Translations under genes and position numbers: made by a program
The notes under the pieces: generated by a model
Seen by the model: only the letters and a program-made list of their open reading frames with translations
The model's database searches: none
What the model was told of the DNA's origin: nothing
In this document: positions 22,018 through 33,919 of the stretch, one piece after another
Position numbering within the stretch: the first letter of the stretch is position 1
Layout of the letters: the number at the start of each line of letters is the position of its first letter
Assembly (NCBI GenBank): GCA_903813345.2
Contig: CAIIXF020000008.1
Span: forward strand, 11,683,278 to 11,747,277
Direction of reading: 5' to 3'
Source: Owenia fusiformis
Lineage: Eukaryota > Annelida > Polychaeta > Sabellida > Oweniidae
DNA: 64,000 bases

Positions 22018-25000
22018 CACTGTGCAAAATGTGCGATATCTCTCGTTTTATTTCAAGAGATGTGGACAAATAGTTTGTATATATCTCTAGAATCCCCCAA
22101 AATATAGTTAGATATAATATCTCTGATACGGACAAATTTGCGTATTGAACCAGTTCTACTTAACTATTTGATGGTATGCCACAGAATAGGTCCCATATTA
22201 TACCCGTGGTAATCAGGAGATTTTCTAACTATACTATACATCTTCTATTTATACTCTTAAAACACTGACTATTCTTTACTATTCATACAATATCGGACAT
22301 GAAGAACAAGAGATACGCTGCCTATTCTGTGCTAAAAACAGCAGATATCAGCTTATATCAGGAGATACTCTCATATTAGACTTTCCAAAACAGGAGATAC
22401 GGTAACTATACGAAATGACGTCATCAAGTCTCATAATTTGCAACGCTAATTAGGTAACATCACTTATCTGGCTTATTAACAATTACTCCGGTAGTTAAGT
22501 CATTAAATAAACAAATAGGGAGAATCTGAACAATATTCTTTATCTCTTGTTTATCAATAAAGTTTAATAAAATAAAGAACTGTAATTTTAGCACTTAAGT
22601 TTTAGGTAATGTACAGCATTCTTCGGTACATACTGTACCAATAATTAATCCGTATGTTAGGGTTAATAGATTAATCTCTACAGCTGATGTTATGATTAAC
22701 ATTGTGTTACATTTTTATTCAATCAATTAAATCATTGTAAAGTTAATTTTTGAATTTTTAATTAATTGGTTTTCCTCACATTTTTATTCCATTGCTTCTC
22801 TGTCAGATTAAGTTTATAGCAAACAACATTTAAATCCCCCTCTAACACAGGTACAAACAACCATTCACTTTGCCAACCAAAACATCAGTCATGACACAGA
22901 ACTGCTCAATATTCAATAAACACATTATGAATTTTATACAAACCCGTACCTAAGGACCCCCCCCCTACCCTAATTCTTTCAAGATCATGTAGTTTTTCAC
23001 CATTCATATACATGTATTGACATTCCAGAGCAATGTAGTAATAAGCCAAATTTTAATCCCTAATTATTCAATTTCCATGATTTGAGTTTTGTTCACACTG
23101 ATAGATAATCTGTTTGTTAGAGTTAATGGATTAATTTCTACAGCAGATGGTTCTAATTTGAACCAACAAATAATTTGCAAATTAAGTTTTTCATAATTAT
23201 TTGATTGTATAATCTCCCTTATGTTATGATTAAGATTGTGTTAAAATTTGGACTTAATTGATTGACTCAACGGAAAGTTAATTTTTAATCAATGGGTTTC
23301 CTCACATTTTTACTCCATTGGGTTTCCTCACAATTTAACTCAATTGTTTCTCTGTCAAAATCCTATTTAGTTTTACCAATCTGGGCACTGTTAAGTGATT
23401 ATGGGCCGAAATTGACTATTGACTATTTCTTTTTATTACAGCTAGTTTTATTAACCTTTCTTTGTTTTCCATTTCCAAATATATATATTCAAAAGGTGCG
23501 AGATTCGGTATGTTTAGTTGTTTGATAATGGAAATAAAGAAGCGGGTACATTTTACATTAATTCCTAATGTTTCATCTGACAAAGCGATGATTACACATT
23601 GAGCAAATTGGAGCATGGTAGAACCCCGGGGGTAGAACAAACTGATGTAAATAACATATTGGCATACAGTACACTGTATGTCAGAGCAATATGATAAGTA
23701 AAACTTTAATCCCCAATTATTCAATTTCTCTAATATGAGTTTCGTTAACACTAACAACTAATCCATTTGTTAGTGGTAATGGATTAATTTCCTACAGCCA
23801 ACAGTTCTAAGTTCCACAAAAATAATTTGAAAACGTTTTCATATATATTTGATTGTATAATGTCCCTCATGTTATGATTAACATTGTGTTAATTTTTTAT
23901 TCAATCAATTAAATCATTGTAAAGTTAATTTTTGAATTTTTAATCAATTGGTTTTCCTCACATTCTTATTCCATTGTTTCTCTGTCACATTAAGTTTATA
24001 GCAAACAACATTTAAATCCCCCTCTAACACAGGTACAAACAACCATTCACTTTGCCAACCAAAACATCAGTCATGACACAGAACTGCTCAATATTCAATA
24101 AGCACATTATGCATTTTATACAGACCCTTACCTAAGGACCCCCCCCCCCCCCCTACCCGTGGCCAACAATTCTTTCAAGATCATGTAGTTTTTCACCATT
24201 CACATACATGTATTGACATTCCAGAGCAATGTAATAAGCCAAATTTTAATCCCTAATTATTCAATTTCCATGATTTGAGTTTTGTTCACACTGATAGATA
24301 ATCTGTTTGTTAGAGTTAATGGATTAATTTCTACAGCCAATGGTTCTAATTTGAACCAACAAATAATTTGCAAATTAAGTTTTTCACAATTATTTGATTG
24401 TATAATGTCCCTTATGTTATGATTAAGATTGTGTTAAAATTTGGACTTAATTGATTGGCTCAACGTGAAGTTAATTTTTAATCAATGGGTTTCCTCACAT
24501 TTTTACTCCATTGGGTTTCCTCACAATTTAACTCAATTGTTTCTCTGTCAAAATCCTATTTAGTTTTACCAATCTGGGCACTGTTAAGTGATTATGGGCC
24601 GAAATTGACAAATTGTGACCCGTTGGTATGTTTTGAAAATTGATCCTCAGGGCTAAAACTTATTACGAGGCTGTAATACATGTATGTATTGCTCCGATTT
24701 CTTCCCACAAATCTCTGATAATGATAAATTACTAGGAAACATGCAATAAGTTTGCATGATACAAGTGGTGTTATAAGCCATGCTAAAACAAAATTAAAAC
24801 TTGTATTCTCTTCTGAAAAATCTCTGATAATAAATTAGGACACATGCTTAAAGTTTGCATGATACAAACCATGCTAAATCAAAATTATAACTTGAATTCT
24901 CTCACATTTAACAATTTATTTTTTCTGTTATCAATATAATAATTATCTGAGATATAAACCAGAGATATAAACAACAGATTAGCCCATGATGTAATACATT

Positions 25001-27071
25001 TGTTTCTACTACAATTGGACTATTTCTTTTTATTACAGCTAGTTTTATTAACCTTTCTTTGTTTTCCATTTCCAAATATATATATTCAAAAGGTGCTAGA
25101 TTCGGTATGTTTAGTTGTTTGATAATGGAAATAAAGAAGCGGATACATTTTACATTAATTCCTAATGTTTCATCTGACAAAGCGATGATTACACATTGAG
25201 CAAATTGGAGCATGGTAGTACAAACTATGTAAATAACATATTGACACGCAGTATGTCAGAGCAATATGATAAGTAAAACTTTAATGAGGTTTATTCCATT
25301 TGGAATAATGTTTTTAATGAATCTGAATGCCATATATTTATCACGTTATTGTTTGTCCATTTATCTTTTGGATAGTTTCCAGGTTTTCTAATCCTTTAGC
25401 GGGTAGTGTAATTGGCATCTTTTCAATTTATATGAATGCATGGTTGACCCCAGTTTCACCAGTGTACTTTATAAAGACATTCAGTTCAGTATGTAAGACA
25501 GTCCACAACACGTGGAAATTTCAACAATTATTCAATTTCTCTAATATGAGTTTCGTTAACACTAACAACTAATCCATTTGTTAGTGGTAATGGATTAATT
25601 TCCTACAGCCAACAGTTCTAAGTTCCACAAAAGTTCCATAAAAAACTTTTTCATAATTATTTGATTGCACAATGTCCCTAATGTCATGATTAACATTGTG
25701 TTAACATTTGGATTTAATTGATTGACTCACAGTAAAGCTAATTTTTAATCAATGGGTTTTCTGACATTTTTACTCCATTGTTTCTCTACTACATTAAGTT
25801 TACAACAACAAAAAACATTCAAGGCCCCCTCTTACACAGGCACAAACAACCACCTGTATTCACTTTGCAAACCACAAAAATAGTCTTGATAGACACAGAA
25901 CTGCTCAAATTTTAGCTAAATACATTACGCTTTTTAAACAGGCCAGTACCTAACAAGTAACGATTCCCTCCCCTTGGCCAACAATTCTTTCAAAATCATG
26001 CAGATTTTCACCATTCACATACATGTATTGATGTCAGAGAAATAGAAGTAATACTTTAATCCCTAAGTTATTTTCAATTTGTATGAATGAGTTTTGTTAA
26101 CTGATAACTAATCCGTTTATTAGAGTTAATGGATTAATATCTAGAGCCGATTGTTCTAATTTCCACAAAAATAATAATTTGCAAATTAAGTTTTTCATAT
26201 TTATATGATTGTATATTGTCCCTAATTCTATGATTAACATTGTGTTAAAATTTGAATTGAATCGATTAACTCATTTGAAAGTTACTTTTTGATTTTTAAT
26301 TGATGACTTTTCTTAACATTTTTTACTCCATTGTTAACATTAATTTAAATCAAATTAGATTTCTTTCTTTCTTCTAAAATATTTATTTTGTAAATATTTT
26401 TCAAATAGAAACAGAACAATCAAAATAATGTAATTTGATATTTTCGGCTTAGATTGGAAAATACTAGAAAATAATTTTTTTTTGAACAGAAAAAATTCTT
26501 ATTAAACTACAATCACCAGTTTGGATCGATAAAAATGACCAAATCGATTTTATCAAGTGTTAATGATAAAAATCATCTCTATTAATACTACATGTATATC
26601 TGACTAAATAATATGTATAAAGTGAATCTATCAGTTTTATTTTGTTTGTTTAATTACTTAACGCTGACAGTGCATTGTCAATCATTAATAAGCCAGATAA
26701 GTTAAAGAAATAAGAATCGATGACGTCATTTCGTATAGTTAGCGTATCTCCTGTTTTTAGAGCTCTGATTTAATAGTATATCCTGAAATAGGCCAGAAGA
26801 AGCTGTTTTCCATAGAATCGGCGGGTATGTCTGGTTCTATAGAGTGGTAGGCAAACTATTTGTTAGCCTAGATATATAACGCAGCCTATATTAGCTCATA
26901 TTTCGAAGAGTTGAAAATAGTACTAACTATACTAGTTGTCCGCCAAATCTCTTGGTATAGGTTGTGTCTCTACAACACAGGAGATACGGGAGATATTTCA
27001 CACTATGACAGTTGATATTAGAGCATAGTTAACAGGAGATTCTATTACTATATAGCCTTTTTGGCACAGTG
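22018..27071. mobile_element. CACTA-like (EnSpm) non-autonomous element, 5,054 bp
   Basis: The left end is CACTGTGCAAAA and the right end, in reverse complement, is CACTGTGCCAAAA. Both flanks carry TGA (22015-22017 and 27072-27074). CACTR termini with a 3-bp target duplication are the signature of the CACTA/EnSpm superfamily. The subterminal zones (to about 22530, and from about 26640) also match in inverted orientation, including AACTATACGAAATGACGTCA. No transposase domain was seen, so the copy depends on an enzyme from elsewhere. It is inserted inside the larger ACGT-ended element, so it is younger. Confidence 0.8.
22650..26340. repeat. Internal repeats of the CACTA-like element (~540-650 bp, dimerised)
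   Basis: The motif ATGATTAASATTGTGTTA recurs near 22691, 23226, 23876, 24419, 25686 and 26232. Copies 1 and 3 resemble each other, as do 2 and 4, with a spacing of about 1.19 kb, so a dimer was duplicated. A 200-bp segment (23420-23620) reappears at 25018-25216. C-runs near 22960 and 24138 vary in length. Open frames inside are short and occur in both copies only because the DNA is duplicated. Confidence 0.75.
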
Positions 27072-27599
27072 TGAGTCATTTAAAGAAACATTTGGGAAGT
27101 GATGAGGACCAATGAGAGCTCATGCTTTCAAGGAAAAATGAACACTTAGCATAAACAATATCTGCAAGCCAGTTTGAATTAAATTTTTATCTCCATAACA
27201 AGTAACGAGACAGTACTTTTAAGATTGCATAGATATAATGGCTTAATACTGAAACATGCAATTTTTCTAAAGGATGAGTCTGGATATATGCCCTTTTGGT
27301 CCCTCAGTTAAATGGATGTGAAATATGATTTTTATAACTGTCCTAGTTATATTTGTTAAGTATATTTACTTTTTCATGAGTTTTGCTGAGAGTCAAAATA
27401 AGTATCCTAACAGAAAACAAATAATCATTATCATAGAAAGAAACACCAATTGCAACATGTATGGCATGTAAAATAAAAATAACTTAAAAGGCCCATGAAG
27501 AATTTTTAAAAAAAATCATATTTTTTAAATATATTTTAGGATTTAATTTTTTTTCAAACTTTTGAATTTACCGCTGTGTTACTGTGTTATATATAATTT

Positions 27600-29860
27600 T
27601 ACTGAACATCGGTGTCTACATCTTCCTGTACTGGAACTTTAAATTAGCTATATAATCATGTAATGATTCATTTAACTGGACGTTAGTCATTACCGGATTA
27701 CTGTCACTATATCTTGCTGATGTCATAATTAACGTTACGAGAACATTCCTTGCACGTGTTGTCCTAATTTGATGTAACCAGAAGTTAAAATTGGCCATGT
27801 ATGTGACAATAACGTTACAGTCTCTTTATCATTTTATTTTGGCAAAGACGTTCAGGTTGCTACTACATTCCTGGCACGTGATATTTAAGTCAAATGTAAC
27901 GTTCTTTAAACATCTGTGCGAGTCCACACCTTCCTGTACCTACAACGTTCCATAATTAACGTACCAGAACTTTAAACCGGGCACGTATATGTGACGTTGC
28001 ATAAGTACATGACAGTTTCGTTATTTTTGCGAAGTCATTGTTAAAGTTGGTTCTACATTCCTGGCACATGAAACTTAAGTCAAATGTAACGTTTAATAAA
28101 CATCTGTGCGAGTCCACACCTTCCTGTACCTACAACGTTCCATATTAACGTTACCAGAAATTTAGATTGGCCACGTATATATGACGTAATGTAAGTACGT
28201 TACAGTCTCGTTATTTTGGCGACGTAATTGTTAAGGTCGCTACTACGTTCCTGACACGTGATATTTAAGTCAAATGTAACGTTCTTTAAACATCTGTGCG
28301 AGTCCACACCTTCCTGTACCTACAACGTTCCATATCAACGTTACCAGAAATTTAGAATGGCCACGTATATATGACGTAATGTAAGTACGTTACATTTTCG
28401 TTATTTTGGTGACGTAATTGTTAAGGTCGCTACTACGTTTCTGACACGTGATATTTAAGTCAAATGTAACGTTCTTTAAACATCTATGCGAGTCCACACC
28501 TTCCTGTACCTACAACGTTCCATATCAACGTTACCAGAAATTAAGATTGGCCACGTATATATGACTTAATGTAAGTACGTTACAGTTTCGTTATTTTGGC
28601 GACATAATTGTTAAGGTCGCTACTACGTTCCTGACACGTGATATTTAAGTCAAATGTAACGTTCTTTAAACATCTGTGCGAGTCCACACCTTCCTGTACC
28701 TACAACGTTCCATATCAACGTTACCAGAAATTTAGAATGGCCACGTATATATGACGTAATGTAAGTACGTTACATTTTCGTTATTTTGGTGACGTTATTG
28801 TTAAGGTCGCTACTACGTTTCTGACACGTGATATTTAAGTCAAATGTAACGTTCTTTAAACATCTATGCGAGTCCACACCTTCCTGTACCTACTACGTTC
28901 CATATCAACGTTACCAGAAATTTAGATTGGCCACGTATATATGACGTAATGTAAGTACGTTACAGTTTCGTTATTTTGGCGACGTAATTCTTAAGGTCAC
29001 TACTACGTTCCTGACACGTGATATTTAAGTCAAATGTAACGTTCTTTAAACATCTGTGCGAGTCCACACCTTCCTGTACCTACAACGTTCCATATCAACG
29101 TTACCAGAAATTTAGAATGGCCACGTATATATGACGTTATGTAAGTACGTTACATTTTCGTTATTTTGGTGACGTAATTGTTAAGGTCGCTACTACGTTT
29201 CTGACACGTGATATTTAAGTCAAATGTAACGTTCTTTAAACATCTATGCGAGTCCACACCTTCCTGTACCTACAACGTTCCATATCAACGTTACCAGAAA
29301 TTTAGATTGGCCACGTATATATGACGTAATGTAAGTACGTTACAGTTTCGTTATTTTGGCGACATAATTGTTAAGGTCGCTACTACGTTCCTGACACGTG
29401 ATATTTAAGTCAAATGTAACGTTCTTTAAACATCTGTGCGAGTCCACACCTTCCTATACCTACAACGTTCCATATCAACGTTACCAGGAATTTAGAATGG
29501 CCACGTATATATGACGTAATGTAAGTACGTTACATTTTCGTTATTTTGGTGACGTAATTGTTAAGGTCGCTACTACGTTTCTGACACGTGATATTTAAGT
29601 CAAATGTAACGTTCTTTAAACATCTGTGCGAGTCCACACCTTCCTGTACCTACAACGTTCCATATCAACGTTACCAGAAATTTAGAATGGCCACGTATAT
29701 ATGACGTAATGTAAGTACGTTACATTTTCATTATTTTTGGTGACGTAATTGTTAAGGTCGCTACTACGTTTCTGACACGTGATATTTAAGTCAAATGTAA
29801 CGTTCTTCAAACATCTGTGCGAGTCCACACCTTCCTGTACCTACAACGTTCCATATTAAC
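27600..29860. repeat. Tandem array, 190-bp monomer, 380-bp higher-order repeat
   Basis: The landmark AGTCCACACC occurs at 27921, 28111, 28301, 28491, 28681, 28871, 29061, 29251, 29441, 29631 and 29822, exactly 190 bp apart until the last step. Through most of the array two monomer types alternate. One has GATTGG, CAGTTTCG and GTTCCTGACACG; the other has GAATGG, CATTTTCG and GTTTCTGACACG. A 28341-type monomer contains nine ACGT tetramers, including an E-box-like CACGTG and a TGACGTAA. No coding potential. Confidence 0.93.
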
Positions 29861-30197
29861 GTTGCTACAACTTGAGACATATATTCTGACGACGTTATCA
29901 CAACGTAAAATTGTTAGCTGGGTGGTGAATATTTCAGGAGCTATGAGGCAAGTTCCAGGCTGAAAAAATCCCGGTGAGCACCCTGTACCTGGTTTTGTAT
30001 CTAATTTATTAGATGAGTATGATGCAATCTTTTCAAGATAATAAGCAATGGTTTAAAATAGGTAAGTGCAATATTTTATAACTTGTATATGATTTCAGTA
30101 AGAATATTAAGCAACCGAATTATACTTGTTTCAGTGATAGAATATTAATATTATTAAATGATGTATTAATTGATAAATGATCATAAATGCTGCTTTT

Positions 30198-30495
30198 CAG
30201 GTGGAGACCATGGACAGGGAACATTTAAATTGTGCTTGCAATCATGCAATGTGGAAATGCCAAACAAAACACAATAGTATTTGCCATTACAGAAACAAGG
30301 ACAGTGTTCGCTCAAACATTGTTAAATTAAATGAAATAATAAGAGAAGTTGTTAACTTGAAGAGACAGACCTGTTAGACCTTGTTTTGGGGATAATGTCT
30401 TTTTGGCAACAAAATATGGCATTTCTGGAGCACAAGGAAAGTACCCATGTTTATGGTGCACCATCCTGAAGATGAACTTCACATTACTGGATTAG
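30198..30495 (+). pseudogene. Transposase-like fragment with GGDHG and GKYPCLWC motifs
   Basis: After a TTTTCAG acceptor, frames read in turn GGDHGQGTFKLCLQSCNVEM and, further on, FGDNVFLATKYGISGAQGKY followed by PCLWCTI. This pairing, a GGDHG motif followed by F-G-D-x-x-F and G-K-x-P-C-L-W-C, is known to me from uncharacterised transposase-like proteins of cnidarians and molluscs. At least two frameshifts and several stops separate the motifs, so it is a pseudogene. The same family supplies the exons at 58581-58903 and 63050-63350. Confidence 0.6.
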
Positions 30496-30817
30496 CGTGG
30501 TGTAAAAGTGGTTTTGAAAAATGGCAAATTTCTCTTTATGTAGATAATTTATGGTTTATGATTTTACATTGATTCTGAAAATATTGGTGTTTAGTTTTTC
30601 AGCGTTTTTGAAATATTCAGATTTATACCCCCTAGTTTGATTTTGAGGGTAGTATTAGGAGAGCCATGTAAAATTCCTAGAATATACAACCAATCATCTT
30701 GATATTTACAGGTAATCATCTACTTATAATGCCCTACTACTATGACAAGTCTCATCAATGTGTAACAGTTGGTTGCTATGGTGACAGAAATAATTTATTT
30801 CTATTATTATTGTAGGA

Positions 30818-31440
30818 CACGTCTGCCCTCCTTATCTCCACATATTACTCGGTATTCAAGGAGGATTGGCTCCCAGAGTGCACCACCGATATTCTGTCCC
30901 ATATATGGGTATGTCGTAATACAAAATTCGAATTCAAACAGCCGCCATTTTGTTCACTTCAACATTTAAATCGTGAATTTTGGTCTTATTTCCAAACGAA
31001 AAATTCCAAAACTCACAAGAAATGATCGAGATATTGGTTCGAATCTTTTGAACTGTTTATTTTGAATTTATAGTCGGTTTTAATTTCAGAAAATAACGAC
31101 ATTTCGACGTTTTCATTGTTGGAAAATATCGAGTTTCGATCCTGGGAGCCAATCCTCCTTGCTCGGTATTGTAAAAGTGCATCATGAAATGCTCAAACAA
31201 AAACTGCATCTAATAGATCTCTGTATTGCTAAACTGATGGCCAGAAAGAGTAGCCCATTAGGGGAGACACTGATAACACCATCAGACACACTTTTGGCAC
31301 TCCCAATAGGTTATATTTCAGAATTTACAAAGCAGTTAGTCTGTTGCTACCTATACAAGAAGCAGAAATACCAGGAATCTCCTCATGACTCTCAGTCTCT
31401 AGCCCCATTATCTCCTCATACCCCATTATATCCTCTGTAG
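30818..31440 (+). pseudogene. Transposase-like fragment split by a MITE
   Basis: Joined across the MITE at 30857-31161 and one copy of its target duplication, the frame reads HVCPPYLHILLGIVKVHHEM and LKQKLHLIDLCIAKLM. The C-P-P-x-L-H-I-x-L-G-I signature follows the GKxPCLWC motif in the same transposase-like family as the fragment just upstream (30198-30495). The downstream frame stays open to 31440. Without the MITE the exon would be intact across the insertion site, which shows the coding segment was already there when the MITE arrived. Confidence 0.6.
30857..31161. mobile_element. 305-bp Mutator-like MITE, 9-bp TSD
   Basis: Perfect 20-bp inverted ends CAAGGAGGATTGGCTCCCAG are flanked by the direct duplication CTCGGTATT (30848-30856 and 31162-31170). 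A 9-bp duplication fits Mutator-like elements. Part of the interior (GCCATTTTGTTCACTTCAAC and onward to TTATTTCCA) is related to the longer element at 57009-57964. Confidence 0.9.
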
Positions 31441-31519
31441 AAGAAATAGCAAACACTACAAATTATCATTAACCACTCAATAATTAGCCCCAACAAACTC
31501 TCCCCCAGATGAAAAAAAG

Positions 31520-31790
31520 AATATGGAATGTGACCATTGAACACTTTTATAAAGTGAGCGATGGCAGAAAATGGTAACTCCCAACTGTTTATCAATATGG
31601 TTGCTTGCCAGATTTTCAACCTAGGTGAGATAAGAGGCTGCAACTATTTAGGCAAAAGTTCTATGATCTATGAGAAAGGGAGGACTATCTGTACCAAAGA
31701 AAGCATTGAAGGGTGCAGGAGGATAGGATAAATTTTCATGAAACACCTGGACACATTCCCATGGTTCATCCTTAGATAGACATTCAGACA
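31520..31790 (+). pseudogene. Decayed BEN-like domain fragment
   Basis: Broken frames include MVACQIFNLGEIRGCNYLGK and KHLDTFPWFIL. They match, with stops and deletions, the better-preserved open frame at 45847-46266 (MVACQMFTLGEIRGRNYLGK, RLDTFPWFML). See that entry for the domain assignment. Confidence 0.55.
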
Positions 31791-32199
31791 TGTCTACAGG
31801 CATTTAACATCATTAGATGAAGGCTTGACCATCAGTCTGCTGAATTTAAATTCTGCTGAATTTAAATTCTGCTGACAGGTTGGCACATACATCAAACTTT
31901 TTGTGTTTCTGTCAGAAATTTAAGACTAAAAATCAGTATTAATGACTTTTGGCAATTGTACTAAAGCTGAAATGATTTTTCTACTTTTTTTCATTTTTTT
32001 TATGAAAATGATGTAATCTTTGATGATTAAAATACAGATTATAAGATTTGCTTATCAAATTCAATTATAGATTGATGACTTATTTGTTGCATAGAAATTG
32101 TTATACGGAATGAATTTTCAATTAGATCACTTGCTTGAATCTTGCCACCATTATTAAGAAAGGATTAATATAAGCTTTTATTACTCAACTATTTTGCAG

Positions 32200-32512
32200 A
32201 GAATGTGATGCAAAATATGTTGATGACATTGAAACTGTAACTGAAGAGGACATCCATCTTCAAATAGATGATTCTGATGATCATGATAAACAATACATAG
32301 AGAGAAAAGGGACCATATTACACGAAGTAACCATAAGGAGGGGTGAAAAAGAACCTGACCTCCCCAAAGCTGCAATCATTCATGAGTCAAGCCTTCTCTT
32401 GCTGGTGAATTGGCGAACAACGTCAACACCAGGAAGATGTGTCCCAAAGGGGTGTCAAGAACAAGTCAAACCTGTTGTTACTTTGAGGGGGACTGCATTC
32501 ATGATCACTTGG
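32200..32512 (+). CDS. Transposase-like N-terminal exon
   Basis: This open exon is framed by an ATTTTGCAG acceptor and a TTGG|GTAAGT donor. It begins ECDAKYVDDIETVTEEDIHL, is acidic for about 55 residues, and then gives AAIIHESSLLLLVNWRTT with VPKGC and LRGTAFMITW. The order E-S-x-L-x-x-L, a Cys motif, then G-T-x-x-x-I-x-W recalls the N-terminal region of transposase-like proteins that end in the H-T-S-x-L-E block seen at 14452. The Cys pairs expected there are partly missing. The exon is intact, but I see no complete gene around it. Confidence 0.45.
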
Positions 32513-32715
32513 GTAAGTTTGTAATATATTAGTTTTTAAAAAATATTTGGTGAACCAATGACACAATATAGGGCTAATAAGAACAGATGGAAGCACAAAG
32601 TATCACTGGTATTGATTAATAAGGTCACGTTTGATCATCAATTTTTAAAAACTGTTTTATACGGCTTGAAATCTGCAAAATGTAAACAATGAAAGACTGA
32701 GTTTTTGAAGTATTT

Positions 32716-33404
32716 ATGGATCAAGATAGTGATTGTAGAGATCAAAATGATTCAGCTGATAATAGTTCTAACACAGACAGTGATTTAGATGATATTGAAG
32801 CAGACGATCTGTGGTATAAAGGTTCTAACCTTCAAAACTTCCAGAATTTTCTGAGATAGTTGGGTTGAAACCTTATGTGGATATCGGCGATGGGATTTGT
32901 AAATCCAGTTGATGCTAGGTCAGTCAGTTGATTGGATGAAAAGGTTGGTCAGTCGGTTGGATGAATAGTCAGTCAGTCGGTTGGATGAATATGTCAGTCA
33001 GTCAGTTGGATGAATAGGTTGGACAGTTGGTCGGTCAATTGGTTTTATACTAACCTACATGTGTATTTTACTCAAGCTCTTTTTCTAAAATAAACGTTGT
33101 TGTTTCAGCCAGAATCAACTGATCACGATATCGGTGGCTTATAACCTCCAAAGAAGTGGAAAGCAAAGAGTAGAGGAAGTGGACATAATGCAAGAGCATG
33201 TAGAACTATTTCAAGAGGTAGAGGATGTGGAGCCAGTACTGGCATATATAGATATGGCGCAAGAGGGAGCAGAGGTGTTGCACAAAGAAGCAGTGCAGGC
33301 ATTATGGGCAGGGGAAAAGGAAGAAGAGGTGTGAGGAGCATGACTGCTGAGTCTGTGGATTTGTGGTCTAAGATGAAAGAAAGAAGAATCGAGCGTGTAT
33401 TATA
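32716..33404 (+). pseudogene. P2X7-type domain gene, copy a, N-terminal exons
   Basis: A possible first coding segment at 32716-32859 is highly acidic (MDQDSDCRDQNDSADNSSNT, then DLDDIEADDLW). After a TTTCAG acceptor, 33109-33404 encodes a basic Arg/Gly/Ser-rich segment with GRGKGRRGVRS and ends MKERRIERVL. An in-frame TAA occurs twelve codons into the second segment. Acidic then RG- or AT-hook-rich N-termini precede the P2X7-type zinc domain in the other copies of this window (52873 and 59753), which supports the assignment. It is likely nuclear and nucleic-acid binding, by inference. The Pro/Leu-rich minus-strand frame here is a shadow. Confidence 0.45.
32918..33045. repeat. Minisatellite, GGTTGGATGAATAxGTCAGTCA units
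   Basis: About five imperfect units of 25-30 bp, each built from GTCAGTCGGTTGGATGAATA. Confidence 0.8.
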
Positions 33405-33773
33405 AAATGAATTAGTTATGTCTTGCTCTATTGACTTGGACACTTATGTGGTTTGTTTTATTTACTTGCACTATATGTGGTTTTCTCTGTTTACCCTGCT
33501 GTTTTGAAATGAATTTGTTATGTCTTGCTGTATTGACCAGAAAAGATGTGGATTATTCTTTATTTACTTGCACTCTATGTGGCTTGCTCTGTTTACCCTT
33601 GTATTTCGTAATGAATTCCTTATCTGTTTCCCTTCTATTTTTAAATGAATTCTTACGTCTTGCTCTATTGATTGAATAACTATGTGGCTTGCTCTTTTGA
33701 CTTACACTTTGTGTAGCTTGCTCCATTCACTTGAAAATTTTTAATTAACTAAATGTGATACATGTTATTTCAG

Positions 33774-33919
33774 ATACAGACATTCCTTGGTGGTGCATCT
33801 GTACCAGGTGCCCTGGATGACTCCACCACCCCATCCCACCCCTGCTGAAGAAAATGACCTAGATCCAAATGATGTATGCTGTCATATACCACCTGATGTC
33901 TTGTCTCAGTATTATGCCT
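33774..33919 (+). pseudogene. P2X7-type domain, first exon, copy a (frameshifted)
   Basis: Almost identical to the intact exon at 38904-39049. It keeps the start DIPWWCICTRC but has lost one base right after it (GTGCCCTGG against GTGTCGCTGG) and gained bases near the end (GATGTCTTGTCTC against GATGACTGTCTC). The frame is therefore broken twice. Acceptor and donor are both kept. See the copy b entry for the domain. Confidence 0.8.

Larger units (their letters stand above)
17551..29922. mobile_element. Candidate 12.4-kb element with ACGT-rich ends
   Basis: The left end reads CCCAGCAAACAGTGACGTC. The right end, in reverse complement, reads CCCAGCTAACAATTTTACG. Ten of the first eleven bases match as an inverted terminal repeat. 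Just inside each end lies a different tandem array dense in ACGT (17640-19060 and 27600-29860), as expected for subterminal repeats. The interior (19061-27600) has no recognisable transposase and is interrupted by a CACTA-like element. No clear target-site duplication is visible. The alternative is two separate elements that share a terminal sequence. Confidence 0.5.

Noticed and set aside
27600-29860. CRISPR-like array
   Set aside because: The 190-bp monomers are contiguous with no unique spacers, the host is an animal, and no cas genes exist.
31030-31060. GGTTCGAATC resembling a tRNA B box
   Set aside because: It lies inside the 305-bp MITE with no A box at the right distance and no cloverleaf.
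33123-33443. Pro/Leu-rich minus-strand frame of 106 codons
   Set aside because: Shadow of the plus-strand Arg/Gly-rich exon of the P2X7-type gene.
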